Below, in pieces: positions 44,380 to 54,189 of a stretch of 64,000 nucleotides of DNA. This DNA comes from an uncultured Pelagibacteraceae bacterium (GTDB lineage: Bacteria; Pseudomonadota; Alphaproteobacteria; Pelagibacterales; Pelagibacteraceae), in the NCBI GenBank assembly GCA_902570785.1, contig CACFZK010000002.1:1-64000 (forward strand), read 5' to 3'. A program made the translations under genes and the position numbers. The first letter of the stretch is position 1; every line of letters starts with the position of its first letter. The notes under the pieces were generated by a model. That model saw only the letters and a list, made by a program, of their open reading frames with translations, was not told the origin of the DNA and did no database searches.

Positions 44380-46303
44380 TTCAACCGGCGAAAGTAAATC
44401 AAAATTAATAGGTAGAAGAATGTTTATAATTTCTGCAGCAAAGGCTGTTGTTGTATTTGGTATTCTTGGAAGACTCATATCACTACAAATTAATGAGAGC
44501 AAAAAATACAAAACTTTATCTGATAAAAATAGATTTAGAGAGTGGAAATTTTCACCACCTAGAGGAACAATAAATGATTATTATGGAAGACAGATAGCTT
44601 CGAATAAACAAGTTTATCAATTACATATTATCCCTGAAAATTCAGAAAATATAGAAACTTTACTTTTTAGATTGAAGAATATTTTGAATTTGACAGACAA
44701 AAAAATATTTAAAATTCGAAGAAAAATAACATCGCAGAAACCCTGGGATCCTGTAATAATATCTGATAACTTAACATGGTCAGAATTTTCAAGGATAAAT
44801 TTATTTTTACACGAATTACAAGGCGCAGAACCAATCGTATCAGTTGCAAGACTTTATACCGAACCTTCTTCGGCTCATGTTATTGGTTATGTTTCTAAAG
44901 CAAGCAAAAAAGATTTACAAAATAAAGAATATTTAAAAGATAAAATTACCACAAGTACAAGAGTTGGAAAAACCGGACTTGAAAGTAAATTAGATAATCA
45001 AGTTTTAGGTGATGTTGGTTATAAAAGGTACGAAGTTAATGCTTACGGAAAAAGAATAAAAGAAATTTCAATAGACCCTGGAAAAGCTGGAAAGAATTTT
45101 AAAACAACTTTAGATCAAGAGGTTCAAGATCTAGCATCTAATTTACTTAAAGATAAATCTGGTTCGGTTTGTGTAATGGATATTTACAAAGGTGACATCG
45201 TTGCTATGGTTTCATCTCCTGTTTTTGATCCAAACCAATTTGTTCATGGAATAAATAATGAAAATTGGAACAAACTAATTAAACACAGAGACAAACCACT
45301 CATCAATAAATCTATAGCCGGTCTTTATCCACCTGGTTCCACAATAAAAAGTTTAGCTGTTATAAGCGCGTTAGAAAATGATGTTTTTAATCCAAAAACT
45401 GTAATTCAATGCAATGGTTCAATAGAACTTTATGGCGAAAAATTTCACTGTTGGAAAAAAAAAGGACACGGTTTTATGGATATGAGGGAAGGCCTTAAAC
45501 AATCATGTGACGTATATTTTTATGAAGTAGCAAGAAAACTAGGAATAGACAGATTATCAGAAACTGCAAAAAAATTTGGCTTAGGTGAAAAAGTTTTAGA
45601 TGGCTTCATAGAAGAGAGAACTGGAGTTGTACCAAATACATCTTGGAAGAAAAAGTTCATTGGGAAAAATTGGTATCTAGGAGAAACACTGCATGCTGGT
45701 ATTGGACAAGGATATTGGCAATCTTCACCAATGCAATTATGTTTGATGACCGCTCAAATTGCAAATGGAGGATATAAAATAAAACCAAGAATTATTTTGA
45801 ATGATGAAGAAAGTAAAAAATTTAGCGATCTAAATCAATTTATTGAGGATAGAAAATTATTTGCTGATGATGTTGTAAGTCTTTATGATTTTATCTCAAA
45901 ATTTAAGTATAAAAGTTTATTTAGAAATCCTGAAAATATTAAATTTGTTATTGATGCTTTGTATGGTGCAACTAATGAACCTGGGGGGACCTCATATGGA
46001 TCAAGAATAACAAAAAAAGGTTTTATATTTGCTGGAAAAACTGGAACATCACAGGTAAAAAGATTTACCGCGAGACAAAGAGAACTTGAAATCAAAAATG
46101 AGGATTTGCCTTACGAAGATAGAGATCATGCTTTGTTTGTTGCGTTCGCCCCTTACAAAGACCCAAGGTATGCAATAAGTGTTGTAATCGAGCATGGTGG
46201 TTCTGGTAGCAAAAGTGCAGCTCCAATTGCTAAAAAAATTATTAAAAAAGTTTTAGATAGACATCCTTTGCGGGAGTCACAGGCTAATGGAGAGATAACT
46301 TAA
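44372..46303 (+). CDS. mrdA: Peptidoglycan transpeptidase MrdA (PBP2)
   Basis: Class B penicillin-binding protein of the elongasome. A membrane anchor near residue 20-35 precedes the pedestal domain (SARLYTEPSSAHVIGYVSK region) and the transpeptidase domain with STIK (SxxK, in PPGSTIKS), SCD (SxN position, in KQSCDVYF) and KTGTS. The aspartate at the SxN position is usual for PBP2. 643 residues. Coupled to rodA by a TAATG overlap; paralogous to ftsI at the window start. Confidence 0.95.
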   Translation: MINSTGESKSKLIGRRMFIISAAKAVVVFGILGRLISLQINESKKYKTLSDKNRFREWKFSPPRGTINDYYGRQIASNKQVYQLHIIPENSENIETLLFRLKNILNLTDKKIFKIRRKITSQKPWDPVIISDNLTWSEFSRINLFLHELQGAEPIVSVARLYTEPSSAHVIGYVSKASKKDLQNKEYLKDKITTSTRVGKTGLESKLDNQVLGDVGYKRYEVNAYGKRIKEISIDPGKAGKNFKTTLDQEVQDLASNLLKDKSGSVCVMDIYKGDIVAMVSSPVFDPNQFVHGINNENWNKLIKHRDKPLINKSIAGLYPPGSTIKSLAVISALENDVFNPKTVIQCNGSIELYGEKFHCWKKKGHGFMDMREGLKQSCDVYFYEVARKLGIDRLSETAKKFGLGEKVLDGFIEERTGVVPNTSWKKKFIGKNWYLGETLHAGIGQGYWQSSPMQLCLMTAQIANGGYKIKPRIILNDEESKKFSDLNQFIEDRKLFADDVVSLYDFISKFKYKSLFRNPENIKFVIDALYGATNEPGGTSYGSRITKKGFIFAGKTGTSQVKRFTARQRELEIKNEDLPYEDRDHALFVAFAPYKDPRYAISVVIEHGGSGSKSAAPIAKKIIKKVLDRHPLRESQANGEIT

Positions 46304-47427
46304 TGTTTAAGCAGGGCAGTATTCAGTCACACTTAAGTGTCAGAGATAAATTGTTTGCAATGGACTTCGTTTTGCTGAGTTGTATTATATTTTTGGGTTT
46401 AATTAGTTTTTTTGCAATGTACTCTACCGACGGCGGTGAATTTGCTTATCACACCAAAAGTCATATTGTTAGGTTTTTTGTATTTTTCTTGTTATTTTTT
46501 GTAGTTTCATTTTTTAAAATAAGTTTTTGGTATTCCACTAGCATTCCCATATATATTGGAATTCTAATTCTATTGATATTAGTAAAATATTTTGGCTTAA
46601 CATCATCAGGCTCTCAAAGATGGTTAGATTTGTATTTTTTAAACTTACAGCCCTCAGAATTAATGAAAATTGGTTTGATACTATTTTTAGCTAATTATTA
46701 TCACAGAATTTCATCGGGAGATGTAAATAGAATTGGATTTCTATTTAAGCCTCTTGTCGCTTTAATAATACCTTTTATACTAGTCGTAACCCAACCTGAT
46801 CTTGGAACTGCTTTTCTGATTGGAGTTGGTGGCTTCATTGTCATTTGGTTAGCAGGTGTTAAAATGAAATATTTTACTTACTTTGGTTTAATTTTGGTTT
46901 CATTAACTCCAATAGCAATTTCTTTTCTAAAACCTTATCAAAAATCAAGAATTTTAACTTTTTTAGATCCGAGCAGGGATCCATTAGGTGCTGGCTATCA
47001 AATTACACAATCTAAGATTGCAATAGGATCTGGAGGTTTTTTTGGTAAAGGTTTTCTAAACGGGTCTCAAAGTTATCTCGATTACTTACCTGAGAAACAT
47101 ACTGATTTTATATTCACCCTATTTTCTGAAGAGTTTGGTTTTTTTGGTTCTTCAATAGTTTTAGCACTATATGTAGTAATGACCATGAGGATCGTTTCAA
47201 TTGGAAATATGGTTAGAGACACTTTTTCTAAACTTTATTGCTACAGTTTCGCTACAGCCTTTTTCATTTATGTGGCCGTAAATATGTGCATGGTTCTAGG
47301 CTTAATACCCATTGTGGGCGCACCTTTGCCTATATTATCTTATGGAGGGTCTTCAATGATGGCTATGATGCTGGGTTTAGGGATAGCCATGAGTTGTAAA
47401 ATCCATAAAGATCAATCAATTAATTAG
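46303..47427 (+). CDS. rodA: Peptidoglycan polymerase RodA (SEDS family)
   Basis: Membrane glycosyltransferase paired with PBP2 for lateral wall growth. 374 residues, about ten membrane segments, with the SEDS signatures GSQRWLDL, LQPSELMKIG, TQPDLGTA, the loop PEKHTDFIFT and C-terminal LPILSYGGSSM. Overlaps the mrdA stop. Paralogue of ftsW at 6359; RodA by operon context. Confidence 0.95.
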   Translation: MFKQGSIQSHLSVRDKLFAMDFVLLSCIIFLGLISFFAMYSTDGGEFAYHTKSHIVRFFVFFLLFFVVSFFKISFWYSTSIPIYIGILILLILVKYFGLTSSGSQRWLDLYFLNLQPSELMKIGLILFLANYYHRISSGDVNRIGFLFKPLVALIIPFILVVTQPDLGTAFLIGVGGFIVIWLAGVKMKYFTYFGLILVSLTPIAISFLKPYQKSRILTFLDPSRDPLGAGYQITQSKIAIGSGGFFGKGFLNGSQSYLDYLPEKHTDFIFTLFSEEFGFFGSSIVLALYVVMTMRIVSIGNMVRDTFSKLYCYSFATAFFIYVAVNMCMVLGLIPIVGAPLPILSYGGSSMMAMMLGLGIAMSCKIHKDQSIN

Positions 47428-47471
47428 TTGCTTTTTAAATAATAATTTGCTGAAATTAGTAAAATTATAAA

Positions 47472-47942
47472 ATGTTTGGATCAAAGAAAAAAGATACACC
47501 AAGACCGCTAAATGATAGTGGCAGATCGCAAGTGAGCGAAGCATTCTCTTTGGAGGGCACTCTAAGAACTTCAGGAGCGATAGATATTGCTGGATTAATT
47601 AAAGGGCCAGTTTTTGCAAATGATTTAATTATAAAAGAGACGGGTTCAATAATTGGACCAGTTGAAGCAGATAAAGTTGAAATTTACGGACATCTTGAAG
47701 GAAAAATTTTAGCTAAATCAATAGTGATTGGTAGTTCAGGAGTTGTCAAAGGAGATATTTTGTTTAGTGAGACTTTGAGAACCGAAGAGGGCGCAGATAT
47801 AAATGGATATTTGAAGAAAACTGAAAGCACAAGCATGGAAGCTGCTCAAAATGAATTCAAACTAGATACGATTGAGACAAGCGGTTCAAAAGAAAAAGAA
47901 AAATCTAAAAAAGGTCGTCCTAAAATAGTTGCTAGCAACTAA
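47472..47942 (+). CDS. Bactofilin
   Basis: Polymer-forming cytoskeletal protein of the DUF583 family, 156 residues. The core (about residues 20-120) has the bactofilin pattern of regular short beta-helix turns: FSLEGTLRTSGAIDIAGLIKG, then GPVEADKVEIYGHLEGKI and GVVKGDILFSETLRTE. A lysine-rich disordered tail follows (SGSKEKEKSKKGRPK). It lies 44 bases after rodA in the same direction, so it may act with the elongasome or position wall enzymes. Confidence 0.88.
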   Translation: MFGSKKKDTPRPLNDSGRSQVSEAFSLEGTLRTSGAIDIAGLIKGPVFANDLIIKETGSIIGPVEADKVEIYGHLEGKILAKSIVIGSSGVVKGDILFSETLRTEEGADINGYLKKTESTSMEAAQNEFKLDTIETSGSKEKEKSKKGRPKIVASN

Positions 47943-48001
47943 ATAAAAGCAGTACAATCTATCACAGTTAAATCACTAAGCTTTTGATTTAAAATAGATT
48001 T

Positions 48002-49249
48002 ATGTCAGATAAAACATGTTCATCAGTGGGAATTGTTGGAGCTGGTATCCAAGGAGTTTGTACAGGTCTTCAATTGCTTAAAAAAAATATTCCTACCACA
48101 ATATTTGATCAAAACGATCCAGGTTCTATGGCCTCATATGGGAATGCGGGTCACTTTTCGCCATATGCTGTTGTGCAATTGAATAGACCAGATATTTTAT
48201 ATGATGTTCCTAAAATGCTTCTCACTTCCTCAGGACCTTTGGCACTCAAATGGAATTATATTCCAAAAATGCTTCCATGGATTTTTCAGTATTTGAAAAA
48301 TTGTAATCAAAAATCCATGTTGCATACCGCAAAGTACATGAACCAAATTTTATGTCTTTCAATGGATGCTTATCAAGAAATTTTTCAAGAAATAGATATA
48401 ACAAATTTAGTCGAACAGAAGGGTATTATTTATGTTTGGACAAATAAAAATCTTAAAAGCAGGGAGATGGAGATTAAAATAAGAAAGGATTTAGGCGTAG
48501 AACAAAAAATATTAACTGTAAAAGAAATTCTAGATTTGGAACCTAACTTAAAACCGGTTTTTTCAGGCGGATGCTTTTATGATTATGCATACCACGCGAA
48601 AGACCCCGGGGGTATAACAAAAAAAATATTTGAACTTTTTTTAAAGCGTGGAGGAAAATTTATTAAACAAGATGTTAAATCTGTTAACCAAACAGGAACA
48701 AATAAAACAATTATTAAAACCGATGAAAAAGATTATGAGTTTGAAAAATCAGTTATTGCCTGCGGTGCATTCTCAAAAAAATTCACAGATCAATTAGGAG
48801 AAAAAATTCCACTTGATACAGAAAGGGGTTATCATGTTCATTTTAAAGGTATGGAAAATTTATTGAGTAGACCTGTTATTTTTTTAGATAGAGGTTTCGG
48901 TTTAACACCTATGAACCAAGGCCTCCGAGCTGTTGGCACAGTAGAGTTAGGTGGACTAAAAAATCCATTATCAAAAAAACGAATTCAATATATTGTTAAT
49001 TGTGCCAAAGAACTTCTGCCACAACTAGGACATCACAATGATGAATGGTTAGGGTTCAGACCAACTCTACCAGATTTTTTACCAGTGATTGGTCCTTCAA
49101 AAAATAACCAAAATATTATTTATGCTTTTGGCCATCATCATCTTGGCTGGACTCTTGGAGCAATAACAGGAAAAATTGTTTCTGGGATTTTAGCAAATGA
49201 AAAAACTAATCTAGATTTATCTCCTTATAATTCTTTAAGGTTCAGTTAA
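48002..49249 (+). CDS. FAD-dependent D-amino-acid dehydrogenase-like oxidoreductase (DadA family)
   Basis: DAO-fold flavoenzyme of 415 residues. The N-terminal FAD motif GIVGAGIQGVCTGLQL, then SMASYGNAGHFSP and, near the C terminus, the second FAD segment with WLGFRPTLPDFLPVIGPS and FGHHHLGWTLG, all typical of DadA-like proteins. The substrate may be a D-amino acid, hydroxyproline or another cyclic imino acid; not decidable. The next gene begins on the stop codon, so the two likely work on one pathway. Confidence 0.85.
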   Translation: MSDKTCSSVGIVGAGIQGVCTGLQLLKKNIPTTIFDQNDPGSMASYGNAGHFSPYAVVQLNRPDILYDVPKMLLTSSGPLALKWNYIPKMLPWIFQYLKNCNQKSMLHTAKYMNQILCLSMDAYQEIFQEIDITNLVEQKGIIYVWTNKNLKSREMEIKIRKDLGVEQKILTVKEILDLEPNLKPVFSGGCFYDYAYHAKDPGGITKKIFELFLKRGGKFIKQDVKSVNQTGTNKTIIKTDEKDYEFEKSVIACGAFSKKFTDQLGEKIPLDTERGYHVHFKGMENLLSRPVIFLDRGFGLTPMNQGLRAVGTVELGGLKNPLSKKRIQYIVNCAKELLPQLGHHNDEWLGFRPTLPDFLPVIGPSKNNQNIIYAFGHHHLGWTLGAITGKIVSGILANEKTNLDLSPYNSLRFS

Positions 49250-50196
49250 TGATAAACGTCGCTGTATTAGATGATTATCAGAATGTTTTTAAAGAATTTG
49301 TTGATATAGAGAAACACAAAAAAAAATATTCTTTTAAAATCTTTACAAATCCTTTCCAAAATGAAGATGAAGCAATTCTAGAATTAGAAAATTTTGATGC
49401 AATATTTGCCATGAGAGAAAGAACAAAAATATCTAAATCATTAATATCTGGCTTGAAAAACTTAAAATATATAATGACAAGTGGTATGAGAAATAAAGCT
49501 ATAGATTTGGAAGAGGCCAAGAAAAGAAATATTATTGTTTGTGGAACCGAAATTAATTCTAATCCGACTGCTGAAATAACTTGGGCTTTAATTCTTGGTT
49601 TAATGAGAAACATGAAACAGGAAGTAGACAATATGTTTCAAGGATATTGGCAGACTACTATTGGTCTTGAGCTTAAAGGAAAAATCTTAGGAATAATTGG
49701 ATTGGGAAAAATAGGATCTCAAGTAGCAAAAATTGGCAAAGCTTTTGGAATGCAAGTTGTTGCTTGGAGTGAAAATCTTGATCTTTCTAACGCTAATAAA
49801 CTTGGAGTACTGCCAATAAGTAAAGACGAATTATTCAAACAATCAGACATCATTTCATTACATGTAGTCTTAGGAGATAGATACAAAAATTTAATTTCAG
49901 AGAAAGAATTTAAACAGATGAAAAAGTCCTCATTCTTAATTAATACATCTAGAGGTCCAATAATTAACGAAAAAGATTTGGTTAAAGCCCTAGAAGACGA
50001 TGTTATTGCCGGAGCAGGACTGGACGTTTACGATATCGAACCACTGCCTCAAGATCATAAACTTAGATTTTTACCCAATGCATTGTTACTACCCCACCTT
50101 GGTTATGTAACTGAGGAAAACTATTCTATTTTTTTTGGTCAAATGATTGAAAACCTTGATGCTTGTCTTACAGGAAAGCCAAAAAGACGGTTATAA
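49249..50196 (+). CDS. D-2-hydroxyacid dehydrogenase, NAD(P)-binding
   Basis: 315 residues of the D-isomer-specific 2-hydroxyacid dehydrogenase family. The NAD loop GLGKIGSQVAKIG is at about residue 150; the catalytic Arg, Glu and His are visible in NTSRGPII, DVYDIEPLP and LLPHLGYV. Closest families are phosphoglycerate/glyoxylate reductase types, but the substrate is open. Its start overlaps the DadA-like gene by one base; together they could convert a D-amino acid to a 2-oxoacid and then a 2-hydroxyacid, or run the reverse second step. Confidence 0.86.
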   Translation: MINVAVLDDYQNVFKEFVDIEKHKKKYSFKIFTNPFQNEDEAILELENFDAIFAMRERTKISKSLISGLKNLKYIMTSGMRNKAIDLEEAKKRNIIVCGTEINSNPTAEITWALILGLMRNMKQEVDNMFQGYWQTTIGLELKGKILGIIGLGKIGSQVAKIGKAFGMQVVAWSENLDLSNANKLGVLPISKDELFKQSDIISLHVVLGDRYKNLISEKEFKQMKKSSFLINTSRGPIINEKDLVKALEDDVIAGAGLDVYDIEPLPQDHKLRFLPNALLLPHLGYVTEENYSIFFGQMIENLDACLTGKPKRRL

Positions 50197-50283
50197 TTAA
50201 GGTAACTATAAGTTGTATTTTTGATCGTAATTTAAGTATATTTATCCACAGTTTTGTGTTTGATTCGTTTTTGAGAGGAAGAG

Positions 50284-50616
50284 ATGAAAAGAATACTTGT
50301 TTTATTTTTTTTTGGTTTATTTTTAACTGGTTGTTACTCCAGCTCATTAAATATGGTTGGTCCTGCAACAGGAGTAGCTTCTGGAAAAGTTACTGAGTCT
50401 GCTTTAAGCAGTTCATTTAATTATGCGGTAAAAAAACAAACAGGTAAAACGGCAACTGAACACATCCTGAGCGATAGTCATAATAGAAAAATTGCACAAA
50501 CTAAAGCTAAGATTAATCCTTGTAAAACAAACGAGTCTCTATGTGCAATGCTAAAAACCAGAGTTAATCAGATGCAAAAAAAACTTAACGGGAAAAATCT
50601 ACAAGCTAAAAACTAA
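50284..50616 (+). CDS. Small lipoprotein, unknown function (paralogue A)
   Basis: 110 residues with a lipoprotein signal (lipobox LTGC, cysteine at about residue 17) behind a strong ribosome binding site (GAGAGGAAGAG). After the cysteine comes YSSSLNMVGPATGVASGKV and KQTGKTATEHIL, shared in pattern with the next gene. The C-terminal third has two further cysteines and a helical basic stretch. Family not recognised. Confidence 0.72.
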   Translation: MKRILVLFFFGLFLTGCYSSSLNMVGPATGVASGKVTESALSSSFNYAVKKQTGKTATEHILSDSHNRKIAQTKAKINPCKTNESLCAMLKTRVNQMQKKLNGKNLQAKN

Positions 50617-50716
50617 AATTTAAATTCAACCCCAGGTTTTCCTTTACCCAAACATTTTATTCACAGCATCAAAGATAAACTTTTAAAAAACTAAACATGT
50701 GCTAAGTCAACTACAC

Positions 50717-51118
50717 ATGAAACGTATAGCTTTTTTGATTCTATCAACATTTCTTCTTATGGGTTGCTACCAGACTTCCCTTTCTCACATGTTAGGACCT
50801 GCGGCAGGTGTGTCCCAAGGTAGAATAGCTCAATCAGCTATATCAAGTGGAATAAGTTATGGTGTAAAAAATCAAACTGGAAAATACCCAATTGAACACA
50901 TATTTAAACGTGAAAAAAATAAGATAGCAAAAAAAATTGATCTAATTGAGAAAGAGGTAGTAGAAAAATCAATTTATGTAAAAAATACACTAGTTGACAA
51001 AAAAGACGCTACTAAAACAAAATGGGTATTGCATCTAAAAGAGATTAAAAATGTAAAAAATCAAGAAGCATTTCCTGCAAACAAACCTAGATATTCATAC
51101 TGGTCTAAGGCAAAATAG
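50717..51118 (+). CDS. Small lipoprotein, unknown function (paralogue B)
   Basis: 134 residues from ATG 50717; the frame opens at GTG 50699 but the signal peptide starts at 50717. Lipobox LMGC, then YQTSLSHMLGPAAGVSQGR and NQTGKYPIEHIF, matching the upstream gene at the same spacing, so the pair arose by duplication. The tail differs: a lysine-rich helix and a tryptophan/tyrosine-rich end (RYSYWSKAK). Function unknown. Confidence 0.7.
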   Translation: MKRIAFLILSTFLLMGCYQTSLSHMLGPAAGVSQGRIAQSAISSGISYGVKNQTGKYPIEHIFKREKNKIAKKIDLIEKEVVEKSIYVKNTLVDKKDATKTKWVLHLKEIKNVKNQEAFPANKPRYSYWSKAK

Positions 51119-51166
51119 TCTATTTTAATCGTTTAAATATCTTTATAGTTATCATATTCTTTAAAA

Positions 51167-53599
51167 ATGAAATCAAAAGCCAAAGTTGTTGTAGTAGGTG
51201 GAGGCGCAGTAGGGGTTAGCACACTTTACCATTTAGCTAAAAAAGGTTGGTCCGATGTTGTTTTAGTTGAAAGAAAAGAACTTACTTCTGGATCAACTTG
51301 GCATGCTGCTGGTCTTTTACCTCTTTTTAATATGAGTTATTCAGTAGGACAACTTCATAGATATGCGGTTCAATTATATAAATCTTTAGAAAAAGAAACA
51401 GGGAAGAAAGTTGGTTTTAGTGTCGTATCAAATATTCGGTTGGCACAAACAAATGATAGAATGGATGAGTATCACCAGTATGCTGGTGTTGCGAAAACAA
51501 TTGGCGTAAAAGTAAAATTTTTAAAACCAGAGCAGGTAAAAGAAATTTGGCCTTTGTGTAATATCGAAGGCTTAGTTGGAGCAATACAACATCCAGAAGA
51601 TGGATATATTCAGCCAGCGGATCTTACTCAAGCATTAGCTACAGGCGCAAGAAATCATGGAGCAGAAATTTATAGAAACACAACAGTTACAGGAATTAAA
51701 CAAACAAAAGATGGCTGGACTGTAGAAACAGATAAAGGAGCGATTTCTTGTGAACATGTTGTCTCTTGTAGTGGAAACTTTGCAAGACAAACAGGACAAA
51801 TGGTTGGTATTGAAATCCCGGCAATACCTGTTGAGCACCAATACATTGTTACAGAACCTCACCCAGAAGTTCAAAAAAGACAAAAAGAAAAAAAACCAGA
51901 GATGGGGGTTTTAAGAGATAGTGACAATTCATGGTACATGAGAGAAGAAGCGGGCGGATTTATTCTAGGTCCTTATGAAAAAGGCGCACCTTGTTGTTAT
52001 GTAGACGGCCCATCAAAAGATAGTGAATATGAATTATTTCAAGAAGATTTAGATAGATTAGCACCACACATTGAAGGTGCAATAAAAAGAGTTCCTGCAT
52101 TTGGTGAGGTTGGAGTTAAAAAAGTTTATAACGGTGCAATTTGTTATACACCCGACGGAAGTCCATTAGTTGGACCTGCGTGGGGACTTAAAAACTTTTG
52201 GATTAACGACGGACATAGTTTTGGAATTACAGCAGCAGGCGGAGCGGGTTGGCAATTAGCCGAGTGGATAATAGACGGTGAGCCAACAATTGATATGCTT
52301 GGTGTTGATCCACGAAGATTTGGATCTTATGTAACTAAATCTTATTTAATGGAAAAAAACGAAGAAGCCTATGCAAATGTTTTTACAGTTCACTATCCAG
52401 ACGAAGAAAGAGAAGCTGGAAGACCATTAAGGCAAGCGCCTTGTTATGATCGATTAAAAAAACTCGGTGCTGTATTTGGCCAAAAGTTTGGATGGGAAAG
52501 GGCAAACTTTTTTGCAACTGATGGAGAGAAACAAGAGGATGATTGGTCATTTAGAAGATCAAATTGGTTTAAAAGTGTCGAGAAAGAATGCAAGAACGTA
52601 AAAGAAAATGTAGGACTATTAGACATGTCTGCATTTGGCAAGTGCAGAATAAAAGGGCCGGGAGCTGAAGAATTTTTAGACAAACTAGTAGCAAACAAAC
52701 TTCCTAAAAAAATTGGCAGAATTAATTTATGTCACGCACTTAATACAAAAGGCGGGGTGCATTCTGAATTTACAATAATGAGAGAGGCTGTAGATAGTTT
52801 TTATCTTGTTTCGGCTGGTGCTTACCAAAGATTAGATCATGATTGGATCCATAAATGGATGCCTAAAGACGGAACGGTACAATATGAAAACTTAACTAAC
52901 AGTATGGGAGTGCTTGTTGTATCAGGTCCAAAAGCAAGACAACTAATGCAAAAAGTATCTAAAACAGATTTTTCAAATGAAAAATTTAAATGGCTGAGTG
53001 CACAAAATATTAACATTGGTTTAGCACCTTGTAATGCTATGAGGGTAAATTTTGTTGGCGAACTTGGTTGGGAATTACATCATCCAATTGAATACCAAAA
53101 TCATATTTTTGATAAACTTATGGAAGCTGGAAAAGAATTTAATCTTAAACCATATGGTATCAGAGCAATGAATAGTCTAAGAGTTGAAAAATCCTACAAA
53201 CTTGTTGGAACAGAACTTTCAATTGAATATGCTCCATACGAGTCAGGTTTAGATAGATTTATTCATCCTAATAAAGGAGATTTTATTGGACGTGCGGCAC
53301 TGGATCAATGGAGAGCAAAAGGTTTTTCAAATAAATTGGTAACTATGGAAATTCACGGAGTTTCAGATGCCGATGTACTTGGGAACAATCCAATTTACGA
53401 AAATGGATCCGTAATAGGAAGAGCAACAGGCGGAGATTATGGTTTCAGATTAAAAAAATCGATCGCTTTAGGAATGGTCAAACCTGAATATGCAAAAGTT
53501 GGGCAAAAACTTAAAATAGATATTCTAGGTAAAATGCATGAAGTTTCTATTATTGAAGACTCTCCCTACGATTCTGAAAATAAATTACTAAGAGCATAA
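51167..53599 (+). CDS. Dimethylglycine/sarcosine dehydrogenase-like flavoenzyme with GcvT domain
   Basis: 810 residues in two parts. Residues 1 to about 380 form a DAO-fold FAD domain (VVVGGGAVGVSTLYHLAKKG; STWHAAGLLPLF, whose histidine is the usual covalent FAD site). Residues about 420-810 are a GcvT-type folate-binding domain (GVLDM-like VGLLDMSAFGK, VNFVGELGWELHHP). Such enzymes demethylate dimethylglycine or sarcosine, pass the methyl to tetrahydrofolate and the electrons to ETF. The etfB, etfA and ETF-QO genes follow, which supports this. Exact substrate not decidable. Confidence 0.88.
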   Translation: MKSKAKVVVVGGGAVGVSTLYHLAKKGWSDVVLVERKELTSGSTWHAAGLLPLFNMSYSVGQLHRYAVQLYKSLEKETGKKVGFSVVSNIRLAQTNDRMDEYHQYAGVAKTIGVKVKFLKPEQVKEIWPLCNIEGLVGAIQHPEDGYIQPADLTQALATGARNHGAEIYRNTTVTGIKQTKDGWTVETDKGAISCEHVVSCSGNFARQTGQMVGIEIPAIPVEHQYIVTEPHPEVQKRQKEKKPEMGVLRDSDNSWYMREEAGGFILGPYEKGAPCCYVDGPSKDSEYELFQEDLDRLAPHIEGAIKRVPAFGEVGVKKVYNGAICYTPDGSPLVGPAWGLKNFWINDGHSFGITAAGGAGWQLAEWIIDGEPTIDMLGVDPRRFGSYVTKSYLMEKNEEAYANVFTVHYPDEEREAGRPLRQAPCYDRLKKLGAVFGQKFGWERANFFATDGEKQEDDWSFRRSNWFKSVEKECKNVKENVGLLDMSAFGKCRIKGPGAEEFLDKLVANKLPKKIGRINLCHALNTKGGVHSEFTIMREAVDSFYLVSAGAYQRLDHDWIHKWMPKDGTVQYENLTNSMGVLVVSGPKARQLMQKVSKTDFSNEKFKWLSAQNINIGLAPCNAMRVNFVGELGWELHHPIEYQNHIFDKLMEAGKEFNLKPYGIRAMNSLRVEKSYKLVGTELSIEYAPYESGLDRFIHPNKGDFIGRAALDQWRAKGFSNKLVTMEIHGVSDADVLGNNPIYENGSVIGRATGGDYGFRLKKSIALGMVKPEYAKVGQKLKIDILGKMHEVSIIEDSPYDSENKLLRA

Positions 53600-54189
53600 T
53601 GAAAAAGTTAATATTAATCTGCCTAATATTGGCTTTACCAAAAATATCTTTTGCAAACGAAAGATCTATTCCATTAGAATTATTTACTGCAAAGGAAAGA
53701 CAACACAGCGGTAAACTCAAAGTCACTGGCCCTATGGATTGGAAAAATAAAAGAACTGGTGAAGTATACCAAGTTTACGAGAGAAAAAGAGGTTCAAAGA
53801 TCCAATTATTTACAAAAACAAATAACGGTCAGTGTTTAGGAAGAGTAATGGATAGTAGATATGAAAAAAGAGGATTAGTTTATATAAAAAATGGCTGTAA
53901 ATTTCCTTTAGGAAATTGGAAAGAGGGTGAGAAAAGAGAATTTATATCTACTTATTTTTATAATAATAAAAGCAGAGATTATAAGAAGACTATCACAATA
54001 AAAAAAATCGGTAATGAAAAAAAATGCTTAACATTTAGATGGTCAAAAGCTAAATTAGATGGGAAAATGATTGATGATAATAGCTATACATATTGCCCAA
54101 AAAAAGGTTTTACAAAGATAGTATCGCATAAATCTGGAAAAATGAGCATGACAATATCAGGAAACATAAAATCTACAGGCACCAAATGA
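53599..54189 (+). CDS. Exported protein of unknown function in the amine dehydrogenase-ETF operon
   Basis: 196 residues with a signal peptide (about 1-19, ending SFA). The mature protein is basic and strand-rich, with three cysteines (GQCLG, NGCKF and KKCLTF, plus YCPKK as a fourth) that could form two disulfides. Not recognised. It overlaps the stop of the dehydrogenase gene (TAATGA) and the etfB start by four bases, so it is locked inside the operon even though its neighbours are cytoplasmic. Confidence 0.72.
   Translation: MKKLILICLILALPKISFANERSIPLELFTAKERQHSGKLKVTGPMDWKNKRTGEVYQVYERKRGSKIQLFTKTNNGQCLGRVMDSRYEKRGLVYIKNGCKFPLGNWKEGEKREFISTYFYNNKSRDYKKTITIKKIGNEKKCLTFRWSKAKLDGKMIDDNSYTYCPKKGFTKIVSHKSGKMSMTISGNIKSTGTK

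Noticed and set aside
50163-50396. 77-codon frame over the end of the hydroxyacid dehydrogenase and the first lipoprotein
   Set aside because: It is out of frame with both real genes and has no plausible start signal.
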